From Peptacetobacter sp. (lineage in GTDB: Bacteria > Bacillota > Clostridia > Peptostreptococcales > Peptostreptococcaceae): a stretch of 64,000 nt of DNA. The notes beneath the pieces were generated by a model. The model searched no databases. It had not been told where the DNA came from and was given only the letters and a program-made list of their open reading frames with translations. The stretch is from contig NZ_JARIBH010000030.1 in the NCBI RefSeq assembly GCF_029264495.1, positions 1 to 64,000 of the forward strand, written 5' to 3'. The position numbers were made by a program, and so were the translations under genes. This document shows positions 16,629 through 24,033 of the stretch, one piece after another (position 1 is the stretch's first letter; every line of letters starts with the position of its first letter).

Positions 16629-17834
16629 ATGAGAGGTCTAGTTCTTGAAGGTGGTGGAACAAAAGGTTCATATCAAATAGGAGCATATAAAGCTTTAAAT
16701 GAGATGGGCATGGATTTTCAAGGAATTACAGGCTCATCAATAGGAGCATTAAATGGAGCTTATATAGTACAGGGTGATATAAAAATAATGGAAGAAATAT
16801 GGCTTGAATACGATTATAAGCATTTTATAAATGTTGATTTTGAAACATATGAAAAGTTAAAAGATATAGATACTAACATGAAACAGATGAATCAAATATT
16901 TTCTCTTATAAAAAAATCATTTAAAGAAAATGATGGAATAGATATTACTCCACTAAGAGAGATGTTAGAAAAGACTTTAGATGAAGAAAAGATAAGAAAT
17001 AGAGGTATTGATTTTGGAATGGTAACTATGTACATTGATAAAAAATTAAATCCACAATCATTATTTTTAGAAGATATAGAAAAAGGTAGGTTAGTTGATT
17101 ATTTAATAGCCAGTGCAAGTTTACCAATTTTTAAAATGAATATAATGGATAATAAGTTGTATGTGGATGGTATGTTTGTAGATAACTTACCAATAGGAAT
17201 GTTAGAAAAAAAGGGATATAAAGATATAGTTGCTATTAGAATACAAGATAATTTACAAGGTACTATGAGTATAAGAAAGCATAATGACTTAAATTTAACT
17301 GTAGTATATCCATCAGAATATTTGGGTGGATCTATGAATAAGGATAGAGATCATATACAAAAAAATATAAATTTAGGTTATTTGGATACTATGAAAACTT
17401 TTGGTAAATATGATGGCGTTAGATTTTATTTTAGAAATACAGAAAATATTACAGAAGATTTATGTTTTGAAAAGATAAGAAGAATTTCTAAAAAAGATAT
17501 AGAATTTTTATGTAAAGTCTTAAACATAAGAAGAAACCCTGACTTAAGAACATTGATGGAAGTTATTGTACCTAAAATTGGAGAAGTATTAAATTTACCA
17601 AAATCTTTTTCATATAAAGATTTATATTTGTCTTTGTATGAAAATATACTAGAAAAAAATAATAAAAACAGAATAAAAGTTTACGATGTGAACTCTGTAA
17701 TAAAAGATGCATATAACAATTTATATTTTGATTATAAAAATTATAAGAAAAATAACATTAGACTTGCAATACCACAAAGAAATGATTATAAAAAATCAGC
17801 AGTTGTAGAGTGTCTAATAAATAATTTTAAATAG
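16629..17834 (+). CDS. Patatin-like phospholipase family protein
   Basis: Predicted serine acyl hydrolase of the patatin/RssA type, likely acting on phospholipids or acyl lipids at the cytoplasmic face. The oxyanion loop GGGTKG (8-13), nucleophile elbow GSSIG (Ser37) and the dyad Asp in VDGMFVDNLP (near 180) are all present. The C-terminal 150 residues have no clear domain. It starts 24 nt after the camA stop with an AAAAGAGGTG site, so it is probably co-transcribed with camA. No signal peptide or membrane segment is seen. Confidence 0.88.
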   Translation: MRGLVLEGGGTKGSYQIGAYKALNEMGMDFQGITGSSIGALNGAYIVQGDIKIMEEIWLEYDYKHFINVDFETYEKLKDIDTNMKQMNQIFSLIKKSFKENDGIDITPLREMLEKTLDEEKIRNRGIDFGMVTMYIDKKLNPQSLFLEDIEKGRLVDYLIASASLPIFKMNIMDNKLYVDGMFVDNLPIGMLEKKGYKDIVAIRIQDNLQGTMSIRKHNDLNLTVVYPSEYLGGSMNKDRDHIQKNINLGYLDTMKTFGKYDGVRFYFRNTENITEDLCFEKIRRISKKDIEFLCKVLNIRRNPDLRTLMEVIVPKIGEVLNLPKSFSYKDLYLSLYENILEKNNKNRIKVYDVNSVIKDAYNNLYFDYKNYKKNNIRLAIPQRNDYKKSAVVECLINNFK

Positions 17835-17979
17835 TGTATCATATACAACTTTAAACATCATAAATAATTTTTTTTATCAATAAATACAATCAATAAAGTA
17901 CTTTAAATAAGTTATTAATATATACAAATTGCTAAAAATTAAGTTAAAAAATTTTTTAATAAAATTATTACTGAAAGTA

Positions 17980-18009
17980 GTCGAAAAAAACAAAATTTAG
18001 TAGTATAAT
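17980..18009 (+). promoter_or_regulatory. Promoter of ptsHI
   Basis: GTCGAA (weak -35), 18 nt, then a perfect TATAAT at 18004-18009. Transcription would start near 18016-18020, giving a leader of about 105 nt. Confidence 0.5.
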
Positions 18010-18019
18010 ATTAAAAGAT

Positions 18020-18080
18020 AGTCGGGTGGGAGCAAATATAATACCGTCGGACGAAAAAAGTCCCACTAAAAAGTGGTAGA
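18020..18080 (+). promoter_or_regulatory. Structured 5' leader of ptsH with three mutually exclusive hairpins
   Basis: The leader is GC-rich against an AT-rich background. The segment TCCCACT at 18061-18067 can pair with GGTGGGA at 18025-18031 (7 bp, one G-U). Part of it can instead pair with AGTGG at 18072-18076 (CCACT-AAAA-AGTGG). GTCC at 18060-18063 can pair with GGAC at 18049-18052. These options compete, which is typical of a switching RNA. No T tract follows, so the output, if any, may be on translation or RNA stability. I do not recognise a known riboswitch class. Confidence 0.45.
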
Positions 18081-18125
18081 TATAGATAATAAATAAAATT
18101 GAAAATATTTCAGGAGGAATTTAAA

Positions 18126-18386
18126 ATGGAAAAAAAATTAACAGTTGTAAATGCAACAGGATTACACGCTAGACCAGCAGGAATGTTCGTTAAAGGAGCA
18201 TCTGAATTCAAATCAACAGTAGAAATAGAATCAAATGGTAAAAAAGTAAACGCTAAATCAATAATGGGTGTAATGAGTTTAGGATTATCAAAAGGAACTG
18301 AATTTACACTAATAGCTAATGGAGAAGATGAAGAAGCAGCTATAGCTAAATTATCTGAAATGGTTGAATCAGGATTTGGTGAATAA
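18126..18386 (+). CDS. ptsH: Phosphocarrier protein HPr
   Basis: Central phosphocarrier of the sugar phosphotransferase system, passing phosphate from enzyme I to the sugar-specific EIIA proteins. The chosen start is ATG 18126 with AGGAGG upstream, giving 86 residues; the track start at 18099 is too long. The active-site histidine is His14 in GLHARPA. The regulatory serine, phosphorylated by HPr kinase in Firmicutes, is Ser45 in KSIMGVMSL. It is co-transcribed with ptsI 38 nt downstream. A structured leader precedes it. Confidence 0.97.
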   Translation: MEKKLTVVNATGLHARPAGMFVKGASEFKSTVEIESNGKKVNAKSIMGVMSLGLSKGTEFTLIANGEDEEAAIAKLSEMVESGFGE

Positions 18387-18424
18387 GAATAATATAAATA
18401 ATCTTTTTTTAGGAGGATATTAAT

Positions 18425-20137
18425 ATGTCATTCAAAGGAACTGGAGCATCTCCTGGTGTAGCACTTGGGAAGGCTCTTGTAGTTGAACATAAAGAGCTTG
18501 TAATAGAAAAAAAATCAATAACAGATGTAGAAGCAGAAATATCTAAATTAAGAGAAGCTGTCGAAATATCAAAATCAGAACTTGAAAAAGTAAAAGAAAA
18601 AGCTGCAAAAGAATTAGGTGAAGAAGAAGCAGAAATATTTGGTGCACATCTTTTAGTTCTTGAAGATCCAGAGTTAACTGGAGCAGCAGAAGCAAAAATA
18701 ACAGAAGAAAAAGTTAATGCTGATTATGCATTAAATGAAATAAAAGAAATGTTTGTATCTATGTTCGAGTCAATGGATAACGAATATATGAGAGAAAGAG
18801 CAGCAGATATAAAAGACGTAACAAATAGAGTTTTAAGACATCTTTTAGGAATAAAAGTTGTAGATTTATCTGCATTAGATGAAGAAGTAGTTTTAATTGC
18901 TCACGATTTAACTCCGTCAGATACAGCAACAATGAATAAAAAAATGGTTTTAGGATTCCTTACAAATATAGGAGGAAGAACTTCTCATACTGCTATAATG
19001 GCAAGAACACTTGAAATTGCAGCTGTAGTAGGTCTTACTGATATAACAGAAAACGTTAAAGATGGAGATTTTGTTGTATTCAATGGAGATACTGGTGAAG
19101 TTATAGTAAATCCAGATGAAGAAACTAAAGCAGTTTATGCAGCTAAAAAAGCAGCATTTGAAGAAGAAAAGAAAGCATTAGAATTATTAAAAGGTAAAGA
19201 ATCTATAACACTAGATGGTAAAAAAGTTGAATTAGCTGGTAATATAGGTACACCAAATGATATAGAAGGTTTAATAAAAAATGATGCTGAAGGTGTAGGT
19301 CTATATAGAACAGAATTCTTATATATGGATTCAGATAAATTACCAGAAGAAGAAACTCAGTTTGAAGCATATAAAGCAGTATTAGAAGGAATGAGTGGAA
19401 AACCGATAGTTATAAGAACTCTTGATATAGGTGGAGATAAAAAATTAGATTATCTTCCTCTAGATGAAGAAATGAACCCATTCTTAGGATACAGAGCTAT
19501 AAGATTATGTTTAGATAGAACTGATATATTTAAAACTCAGTTAAGAGCACTATATAGAGCAAGTGTATATGGAAAATTAAGAATAATGTTCCCAATGATA
19601 TCTTCATTAGAAGAATTATTAAAAGCTAAAGAAGTAGTTAAAGAAGTACAAGCTGAACTTGATGCAGAAGGTATAGCATACTCTAAAGATGTTGAAATAG
19701 GTATGATGATAGAAGTACCATCAGCTGCAATAATATCAGATGTACTTGCTAAACACGTTGATTTCTTCTCAATAGGAACAAACGATTTAATACAGTACAC
19801 AACAGCTGTTGATAGAATGAATCAGAAAATAAGCTATCTTTATAATCAGTTCAACCCAGCAGTGTTAAGACTAATAAAATTAGTTATAGACAATGCTCAT
19901 AAAGAAGGAAAATGGGTAGGAATGTGTGGAGAAGCAGCAGGAGATCAAATGATGATACCAATACTTCTTGGATTTGGTCTTGATGAATTCTCAATGTCAC
20001 CAATATCAATACTTCCAGCTAGAAAATTAATAACTTCTGTTAATGAATCAGATATGAAAAAATTTGCTGAAGAAGTATTAACTATGGGAACAGCAGAAGA
20101 AATAAAAGCACACGTTGCAGAAACTTTTTGTAAATAA
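18425..20137 (+). CDS. ptsI: Phosphoenolpyruvate-protein phosphotransferase (PTS enzyme I)
   Basis: Autophosphorylates from PEP and transfers phosphate to HPr. At 570 residues it has the normal length: an N-terminal HPr-binding/swivel region, phospho-histidine His188 in GGRTSHTAIMA, and the C-terminal PEP-binding barrel with GVGLYRTEFLYM, RTLDIGGDK and the conserved Cys in GMCGEAAGD. The start is ATG after AGGAGG. It follows ptsH directly, in the standard order. The terminator at 20154 ends the operon. Confidence 0.97.
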   Translation: MSFKGTGASPGVALGKALVVEHKELVIEKKSITDVEAEISKLREAVEISKSELEKVKEKAAKELGEEEAEIFGAHLLVLEDPELTGAAEAKITEEKVNADYALNEIKEMFVSMFESMDNEYMRERAADIKDVTNRVLRHLLGIKVVDLSALDEEVVLIAHDLTPSDTATMNKKMVLGFLTNIGGRTSHTAIMARTLEIAAVVGLTDITENVKDGDFVVFNGDTGEVIVNPDEETKAVYAAKKAAFEEEKKALELLKGKESITLDGKKVELAGNIGTPNDIEGLIKNDAEGVGLYRTEFLYMDSDKLPEEETQFEAYKAVLEGMSGKPIVIRTLDIGGDKKLDYLPLDEEMNPFLGYRAIRLCLDRTDIFKTQLRALYRASVYGKLRIMFPMISSLEELLKAKEVVKEVQAELDAEGIAYSKDVEIGMMIEVPSAAIISDVLAKHVDFFSIGTNDLIQYTTAVDRMNQKISYLYNQFNPAVLRLIKLVIDNAHKEGKWVGMCGEAAGDQMMIPILLGFGLDEFSMSPISILPARKLITSVNESDMKKFAEEVLTMGTAEEIKAHVAETFCK

Positions 20138-20153
20138 ATATAAATTTATATAA

Positions 20154-20195
20154 AATAATGGGCGGTATTTATATACTGTCCATTATTTTTTTTCT
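20154..20195 (+). terminator. Rho-independent terminator of ptsHI
   Basis: ATAATGGGCGGTAT / ATACTGTCCATTAT imperfect stem and an eight-T tract. Confidence 0.88.
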
Positions 20196-20241
20196 AAAAG
20201 AATAATATATAATTTAATAAAATTTTTACTTAAAAATAATA

Positions 20242-20270
20242 TAGACTTTTTTCTTTAAATACATTAAACT
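20242..20270 (+). promoter_or_regulatory. Promoter of the lipoprotein gene
   Basis: TAGACT, 17-nt spacer, TAAACT, about 48 nt before the start codon. Confidence 0.5.
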
Positions 20271-20317
20271 TATATAGGTATAGTAATGTAAATTTTAGTA
20301 AGAAAGGAGATTAACTA

Positions 20318-21145
20318 ATGTCAAAAAAAATTAAAATTTTAGTCTTTTGTACAGTTCTTATTACATCAATATTTGCTACAGGTTGTACAAAAGATTTAGA
20401 AACAAAAGTTACGGATAAAAATGTTAATGGAATAGTAAGTGATTATACACAAGTATATAAATATTATAATAAATTGAGAGAGGATATACTTTCAGTTGAT
20501 AAAATAAGACATAAAGGTGGAACTCAAAAATCAGTTGATAAAATAACTAGTAATATAGAAAAGAATTTAACTAAAGTTGAAGGTCTTGAATATAAATATG
20601 ATAATATTTATAATGCTAATAAATATCTAAAAAAATGTTATAAAGATATAAAAAAAGCAAGTAAAAATACTATATCTAATCATAATAAATACGATAAAGA
20701 TATAATTAAATTTAAAGAACATTTTTCTGAGTTTAAAAGATATATGGCTCTTGCTAGAAAAGATATAACAAAAGTAAGAGGTATAAATGATGAAGATTCA
20801 AGTATTGTTGAAAATAACCAAACTGTAGAAGAAGATCTTGATAATAATGAAAATGACGATAAAAAAGATGCGAATAATATAATAACAGGCGTTGTTGAAG
20901 AAGTTAAAAAGCAAAATGAAGCAGAAGAACTAGATTCTGAGTTAGAAACTGCTATAAAAGAAAATGGCTTTCTTTCAGGACAAGAATATAAAGCAAATGG
21001 TGGAAAAGAAAACAATATAGAAAAAGAAGCAAAAAAAATGTTTGAAGAACTAGAAAATGATAATCCTATAAAAATAACTCAAAAACCTAAAGCTAAAAGA
21101 GTATTTATAGAAGCATTTAAAAATGGATTTAAAGACTATAAATAG
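20318..21145 (+). CDS. Putative lipoprotein of unknown function
   Basis: I do not recognise a family. The 275-residue protein begins with a lipoprotein signal peptide; the lipobox IFATGC places the lipidated Cys at 23. The first 150 mature residues are Lys/Tyr-rich and predicted helical. An acidic Asn/Asp/Glu segment follows at about 160-190, then a short charged C-terminal part. Such a layout suits an extracytoplasmic helical-bundle lipoprotein, but no role can be named. AAGGAGA precedes the ATG. It has its own promoter and terminator. Confidence 0.8.
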   Translation: MSKKIKILVFCTVLITSIFATGCTKDLETKVTDKNVNGIVSDYTQVYKYYNKLREDILSVDKIRHKGGTQKSVDKITSNIEKNLTKVEGLEYKYDNIYNANKYLKKCYKDIKKASKNTISNHNKYDKDIIKFKEHFSEFKRYMALARKDITKVRGINDEDSSIVENNQTVEEDLDNNENDDKKDANNIITGVVEEVKKQNEAEELDSELETAIKENGFLSGQEYKANGGKENNIEKEAKKMFEELENDNPIKITQKPKAKRVFIEAFKNGFKDYK

Positions 21146-21152
21146 ATTAATT

Positions 21153-21183
21153 AAAACATACTTTGATTAAAGTATGTTTTTTT
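21153..21183 (+). terminator. Rho-independent terminator
   Basis: AAACATACTTT / AAAGTATGTTT stem with a T tract. Confidence 0.9.
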
Positions 21184-21510
21184 ATATGAAAACTCAAAAA
21201 ACTTCAAAAGGTTACAATTTTTTTTCTGTTAATAAATTGAAATATGATATATAATAAAAAGACAGTATAAAATGAGTAATAAAATTTATTAAAATATGAG
21301 AATAAAAATAAATTCATAATAAATAAGCACATAATAGAAAAAGTATTAAAAAACTAGAATATTGTATTAGATTGAAAATATATAGAATTAAAAATCTATC
21401 GGTTCCAAATTATAAATAAAAACTAAGCTAATGAAATAGCGAAATGAATAGATAAATATTTTGATAGGTAGGTTTATAATTCAATGCTATCAAACGGAAG
21501 GAGTGATTAA
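21184..21510 (+). other. Intergenic region with a possible structured leader
   Basis: I see no ORF here. A TATAAT lies near 21250 without a good -35. The last 130 nt contain short complementary segments (CTATC near 21398 with GATAG near 21464, and GCTA / TAGC around ATGAAA) that could form a modest hairpin set before the ribosome binding site. No known riboswitch core was recognised. Confidence 0.3.
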
Positions 21511-22257
21511 ATGACTGATTTCTGTCCTAAATGTGGGAAAAAAGCAGAAAAAGATGAAGAACTATGTTCCGTCTGTGGAGAAAAGATAACAAGTTTGTCA
21601 CAAGATAAAAAAAATAATAGAAAAAATAAAATAAAAACCAATATATTAAATAAAATTATTTTCTTTATATTATTGATTTCTGTATTATATTTGGGAATTG
21701 GTGTAACATATAGATATTTTAACGCTGGTAAAAATATAGAGTCAAATAAAAATAATCAAAAATCAGAATTAAAAATATTAAAAGACACTAGTGGTAAATA
21801 TAAAGAAGATGAAAGTAATACAAATATAAAATCAAAAAAAAATACTGATCTAGAAAAAGTAGAACAGATTGAATCAAAAGAAAAAGCAACAATAAATAAA
21901 AAAGAAAAATATTTAAAAATGATGAATAATTTAGATAGCGAAGTTGAAAAAATAGCTAATTCGGAACTAGATGGAGGAGAAGAAAAGTTATTAGATTATA
22001 CCAGTAAAATCTATAAAAAATACGATACAGTACTAAATATGATATATCAAGAGATATCCTCTAAATTAGATAGTGAAAAAGCACAAGAACTAAAAGAAGA
22101 TGAGATAGAGTGGATAAATAAAAAAGATGAAATTGCATCTAAAGCAGTTGGTTCTGATAATACAACCGAATCTGAAGAAAATTGGGTATATTTTGATTCT
22201 CTTGCTACATCGACAAAAGAAAGATGTTATTATTTAATAAATACATATATGAATTGA
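21511..22257 (+). CDS. Zinc-ribbon membrane protein with LprI-like (DUF1311) C-terminal domain
   Basis: This 248-residue protein starts with a double CxxC zinc ribbon (CPKCG...CSVCG, residues 5-23). One transmembrane helix follows (about 47-66), then a Lys/Glu linker. The C-terminal domain of about 110 residues has the spacing of the LprI N-terminal-like family (KYDTVLNMIYQE, DEIEWINKKDEIA, TKERCYYLI). That family includes a lysozyme inhibitor, but most members are uncharacterised. The topology suggests a cytoplasmic zinc ribbon and an exported domain. AAGGAGTG precedes the start. Confidence 0.75.
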   Translation: MTDFCPKCGKKAEKDEELCSVCGEKITSLSQDKKNNRKNKIKTNILNKIIFFILLISVLYLGIGVTYRYFNAGKNIESNKNNQKSELKILKDTSGKYKEDESNTNIKSKKNTDLEKVEQIESKEKATINKKEKYLKMMNNLDSEVEKIANSELDGGEEKLLDYTSKIYKKYDTVLNMIYQEISSKLDSEKAQELKEDEIEWINKKDEIASKAVGSDNTTESEENWVYFDSLATSTKERCYYLINTYMN

Positions 22258-22320
22258 TTTTGATGATTTATATATAAAAGTTATACTTTATGAATGTTTA
22301 AAGATTAATAAATATTATTG

Positions 22321-22353
22321 ACACCATATATATAAAATGATATGGTGTTTTTT
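22321..22353 (+). terminator. Rho-independent terminator
   Basis: ACACCATAT / ATATGGTGT stem with a T tract. Confidence 0.87.
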
Positions 22354-22360
22354 ATATGTA

Positions 22361-22389
22361 TTGAAAGATATGTTATATTGTAATACAAT
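22361..22389 (+). promoter_or_regulatory. Promoter of the small Cys-rich gene cluster
   Basis: TTGAAA, 17-nt spacer, TACAAT. No terminator is evident between here and 23958, so it may drive the genes through the RseC-like gene. Confidence 0.6.
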
Positions 22390-22435
22390 ATAATTTGTGG
22401 AATTAAAAGCATTTACAAAAAGGAGAGAGTGTAAA

Positions 22436-22645
22436 ATGAAATGTCAGCGTTGCGGACATCCAATGAAATTTGGAGAAGAAAAATGCAAAAAATGTGGAAC
22501 TAAGATTAAAAAAGATGAAGAATATTTAAGAATGGAAAAAGAAAAAGAAAAAAATCAAAAAAAAGATCAAATAGCAGTTATATTTTCAGCATGTGTTTTA
22601 GTATTTATACTTATATTTGGTTTATATGTAATATTTTTCAAATAA
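22436..22645 (+). CDS. Small zinc-ribbon membrane protein
   Basis: Sixty-nine residues, starting at ATG 22436 behind AAGGAGAG; the track start at 22397 lacks a ribosome binding site. The N-terminus is a four-Cys zinc ribbon (CQRCGHPM and CKKCGTK). A Lys/Glu-rich stretch and a single C-terminal transmembrane helix (about 46-67) follow. Function is unknown. It resembles the N-terminal half of the gene at 21511 in layout, and it is the first of four small Cys-containing genes. Confidence 0.8.
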   Translation: MKCQRCGHPMKFGEEKCKKCGTKIKKDEEYLRMEKEKEKNQKKDQIAVIFSACVLVFILIFGLYVIFFK

Positions 22646-22694
22646 AAATAAATAGGAATTATTTGTAATTTTATCGTAAAAAGGGGAGGATAAT

Positions 22695-23117
22695 ATGGCG
22701 AAAAAAGTAGTTATGAAAGAAGCAGGACAATGTTCTAAATGTGGTAAAAATATAAAAAATGTAAATAGAAAATTTGATGTCGTAACACCAAGTGGTTTAA
22801 AATTAAATTGTTGTTCTAAAAAATGTAGTGAAGATATGAGTTTTTATTATAAAGGATTTAAAAAACAGAGAATAGCTTTATATGCTGAAGTGGCTTTTGG
22901 ATTAGCTGGTATAATAGCAATACTTTTACAAAATAATAGTCTAGCTCAAATATTTATAATGATAGATTCAATATTATTTTTAGCATTTCCACATGCTACA
23001 TTTAATCCAAAATCTAGAACATGCTTTGATGAAACAAAAAATCAAAGTAGAAGTATAGCATTATCATTATTATTATTCATAGCAATATGGTATTATTTCT
23101 TCGTATTTAAAAAATAA
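22695..23117 (+). CDS. Small membrane protein with Cys-rich N-terminal zinc-binding region; function unknown
   Basis: I do not recognise a family. The protein has 140 residues. The N-terminal 45 residues carry CSKCG, then CC and a further Cys (CCSKKC), a pattern suited to a treble-clef or TRASH-like metal site. Hydrophobic helices at about 57-75, 80-97 and 120-137 follow. GGGGAGG precedes the ATG. A metal-sensing or metal-handling role would fit the adjacent CsoR-family regulator, but this rests on context only. Confidence 0.75.
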   Translation: MAKKVVMKEAGQCSKCGKNIKNVNRKFDVVTPSGLKLNCCSKKCSEDMSFYYKGFKKQRIALYAEVAFGLAGIIAILLQNNSLAQIFIMIDSILFLAFPHATFNPKSRTCFDETKNQSRSIALSLLLFIAIWYYFFVFKK

Positions 23118-23179
23118 TATTTTTATATGGAGTTATATATTATGATATAATCAAAATATAGAAAGAATGAGGGATCTTC

Positions 23180-23512
23180 ATGGAAAAAAATAAATGTACT
23201 TGTTGCTGTAATGAAGATAATGAAGAAAGAAAATTATCTGATAGAAATAATAAGAAAGATCTTATAAAAAGATTAAATAGAATAGAAGGACAAGTAAAGG
23301 GAATACAAAAAATGATTGATGATGACAGGTATTGTATAGATATATTAGTCCAAATTTCAGCGGCAAAAGCTGCGATTGATAAAGTTGGAAAGATAATACT
23401 TGAAAATCATATAAAAGGTTGTGTTACTGAAAGTATAAAACATGAAAGTGAAGATGAGTCTGATAGACTTATTGAAGAACTAATGAAAAATATTTATAAA
23501 TTTATGAAGTAG
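23180..23512 (+). CDS. csoR: CsoR/FrmR-family metal- or thiol-sensing repressor
   Basis: Small all-helical DNA-binding repressor of the DUF156 family. The core LIKRLNRIEGQVKGIQKMIDDDRYC is diagnostic. The Cu(I)-sensor ligand set of CsoR (Cys-His-Cys) is present as Cys52, His77 and Cys81, so copper sensing is possible; persulfide or formaldehyde sensing cannot be excluded. An extra N-terminal Cys cluster (CTCCCNED, residues 6-13) is unusual and could bind metal or sense redox state. Its stop overlaps the ribosome binding site of the RseC-like selenoprotein gene 8 nt downstream, so the two are co-expressed. Confidence 0.88.
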   Translation: MEKNKCTCCCNEDNEERKLSDRNNKKDLIKRLNRIEGQVKGIQKMIDDDRYCIDILVQISAAKAAIDKVGKIILENHIKGCVTESIKHESEDESDRLIEELMKNIYKFMK

Positions 23513-23520
23513 GAGGAAAA

Positions 23521-23958
23521 ATGAATCAGGACGGATATATAGTAGAGATAATAGATGAAAATACTGCTATTCTTAGAATGATGAGAATGTCTGCTTGAGC
23601 AAAGTGTAATAAATGCGTGACGGTTTCGTCAGAATCAGAAGAAATACTAGTAGAAGTAGATAACTCTATTGGTGCTAAGGTAGGAGATCATGTTATGGTT
23701 AGTATGGAACATATGAATATATTAAAAGCAACTTTTTTAGTATATGTAATACCGATGATTTTACTTATAGTTGGTATAGTAGGTTCTTATTATATTCTTG
23801 ATAGCATAGGATTTAATGGAGCTAAAGAGGTAGTTGCTGCTATCATAGGTATAATACTTATGGCTCTTTCTTATATATATTTAAAAATAAATGATAATAA
23901 GTTTAGAGAAAGTAGAGAATATGTTCCAGTAGTTACTAAAATATTATTCGATTTATAA
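23521..23958 (+). CDS. rseC: RseC/MucC-family membrane redox protein with in-frame TGA: predicted selenoprotein
   Basis: In the RseC family (SoxR-reducing system), an N-terminal Cys motif and two membrane helices are typical. Reading from ATG 23521 (AGGAGGAAAA upstream) through TGA at 23596-23598 gives 145 residues, the normal family length. The TGA sits at residue 26 in SA-U-AKCNKC, where homologues have the first motif Cys (as in SACGKCG). Residues 3-63 match the family (GYIVEIIDENTAILR; GAKVGDHV), then transmembrane helices at about 70-93 and 103-121. The ORF track begins only at GTG 23617 and loses the motif. A SECIS-like hairpin follows the TGA. I conclude TGA encodes selenocysteine; a broken gene is the alternative. 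Operon with csoR. Confidence 0.8.
23596..23632 (+). promoter_or_regulatory. Recoded TGA and candidate bacterial SECIS element
   Basis: The TGA at 23596-23598 is followed by a perfect hairpin TGACG (23618-23622), loop GTTT, CGTCA (23627-23631). The loop begins 24 nt after the TGA and has G in first position. Known bacterial SECIS rules ask for a stem of 4 or more bp, a small loop with an early G, and a UGA-to-loop distance of roughly 16-37 nt. The hairpin uses ACG and TCG codons, which are rare in this AT-rich genome. Confidence 0.75.
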
Positions 23959-23989
23959 TAGATTATAAAAAATTTTAATATTAAAATAA

Positions 23990-24027
23990 AAAAATCCATT
24001 TGATTGAATATCAAATGGATTTTTTAT
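23990..24027. terminator. Bidirectional terminator
   Basis: AAATCCATTTGAT / ATCAAATGGATTT stem with A and T tracts between convergent genes. Confidence 0.92.
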
Positions 24028-24033
24028 TATAAA

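Noticed and set aside
21380-21505. Cyclic-di-GMP riboswitch upstream of the zinc-ribbon/LprI-like gene
   Set aside because: A segment resembling GGTAGG is present, but the conserved core (ACGCAAAGCC and the tetraloop receptor) is missing.
23617-23958. 113-residue ORF starting at GTG 23617 as the real RseC-like gene
   Set aside because: It has no ribosome binding site, starts inside the SECIS-like hairpin, and lacks the conserved N-terminal third that is present in frame upstream of the TGA.
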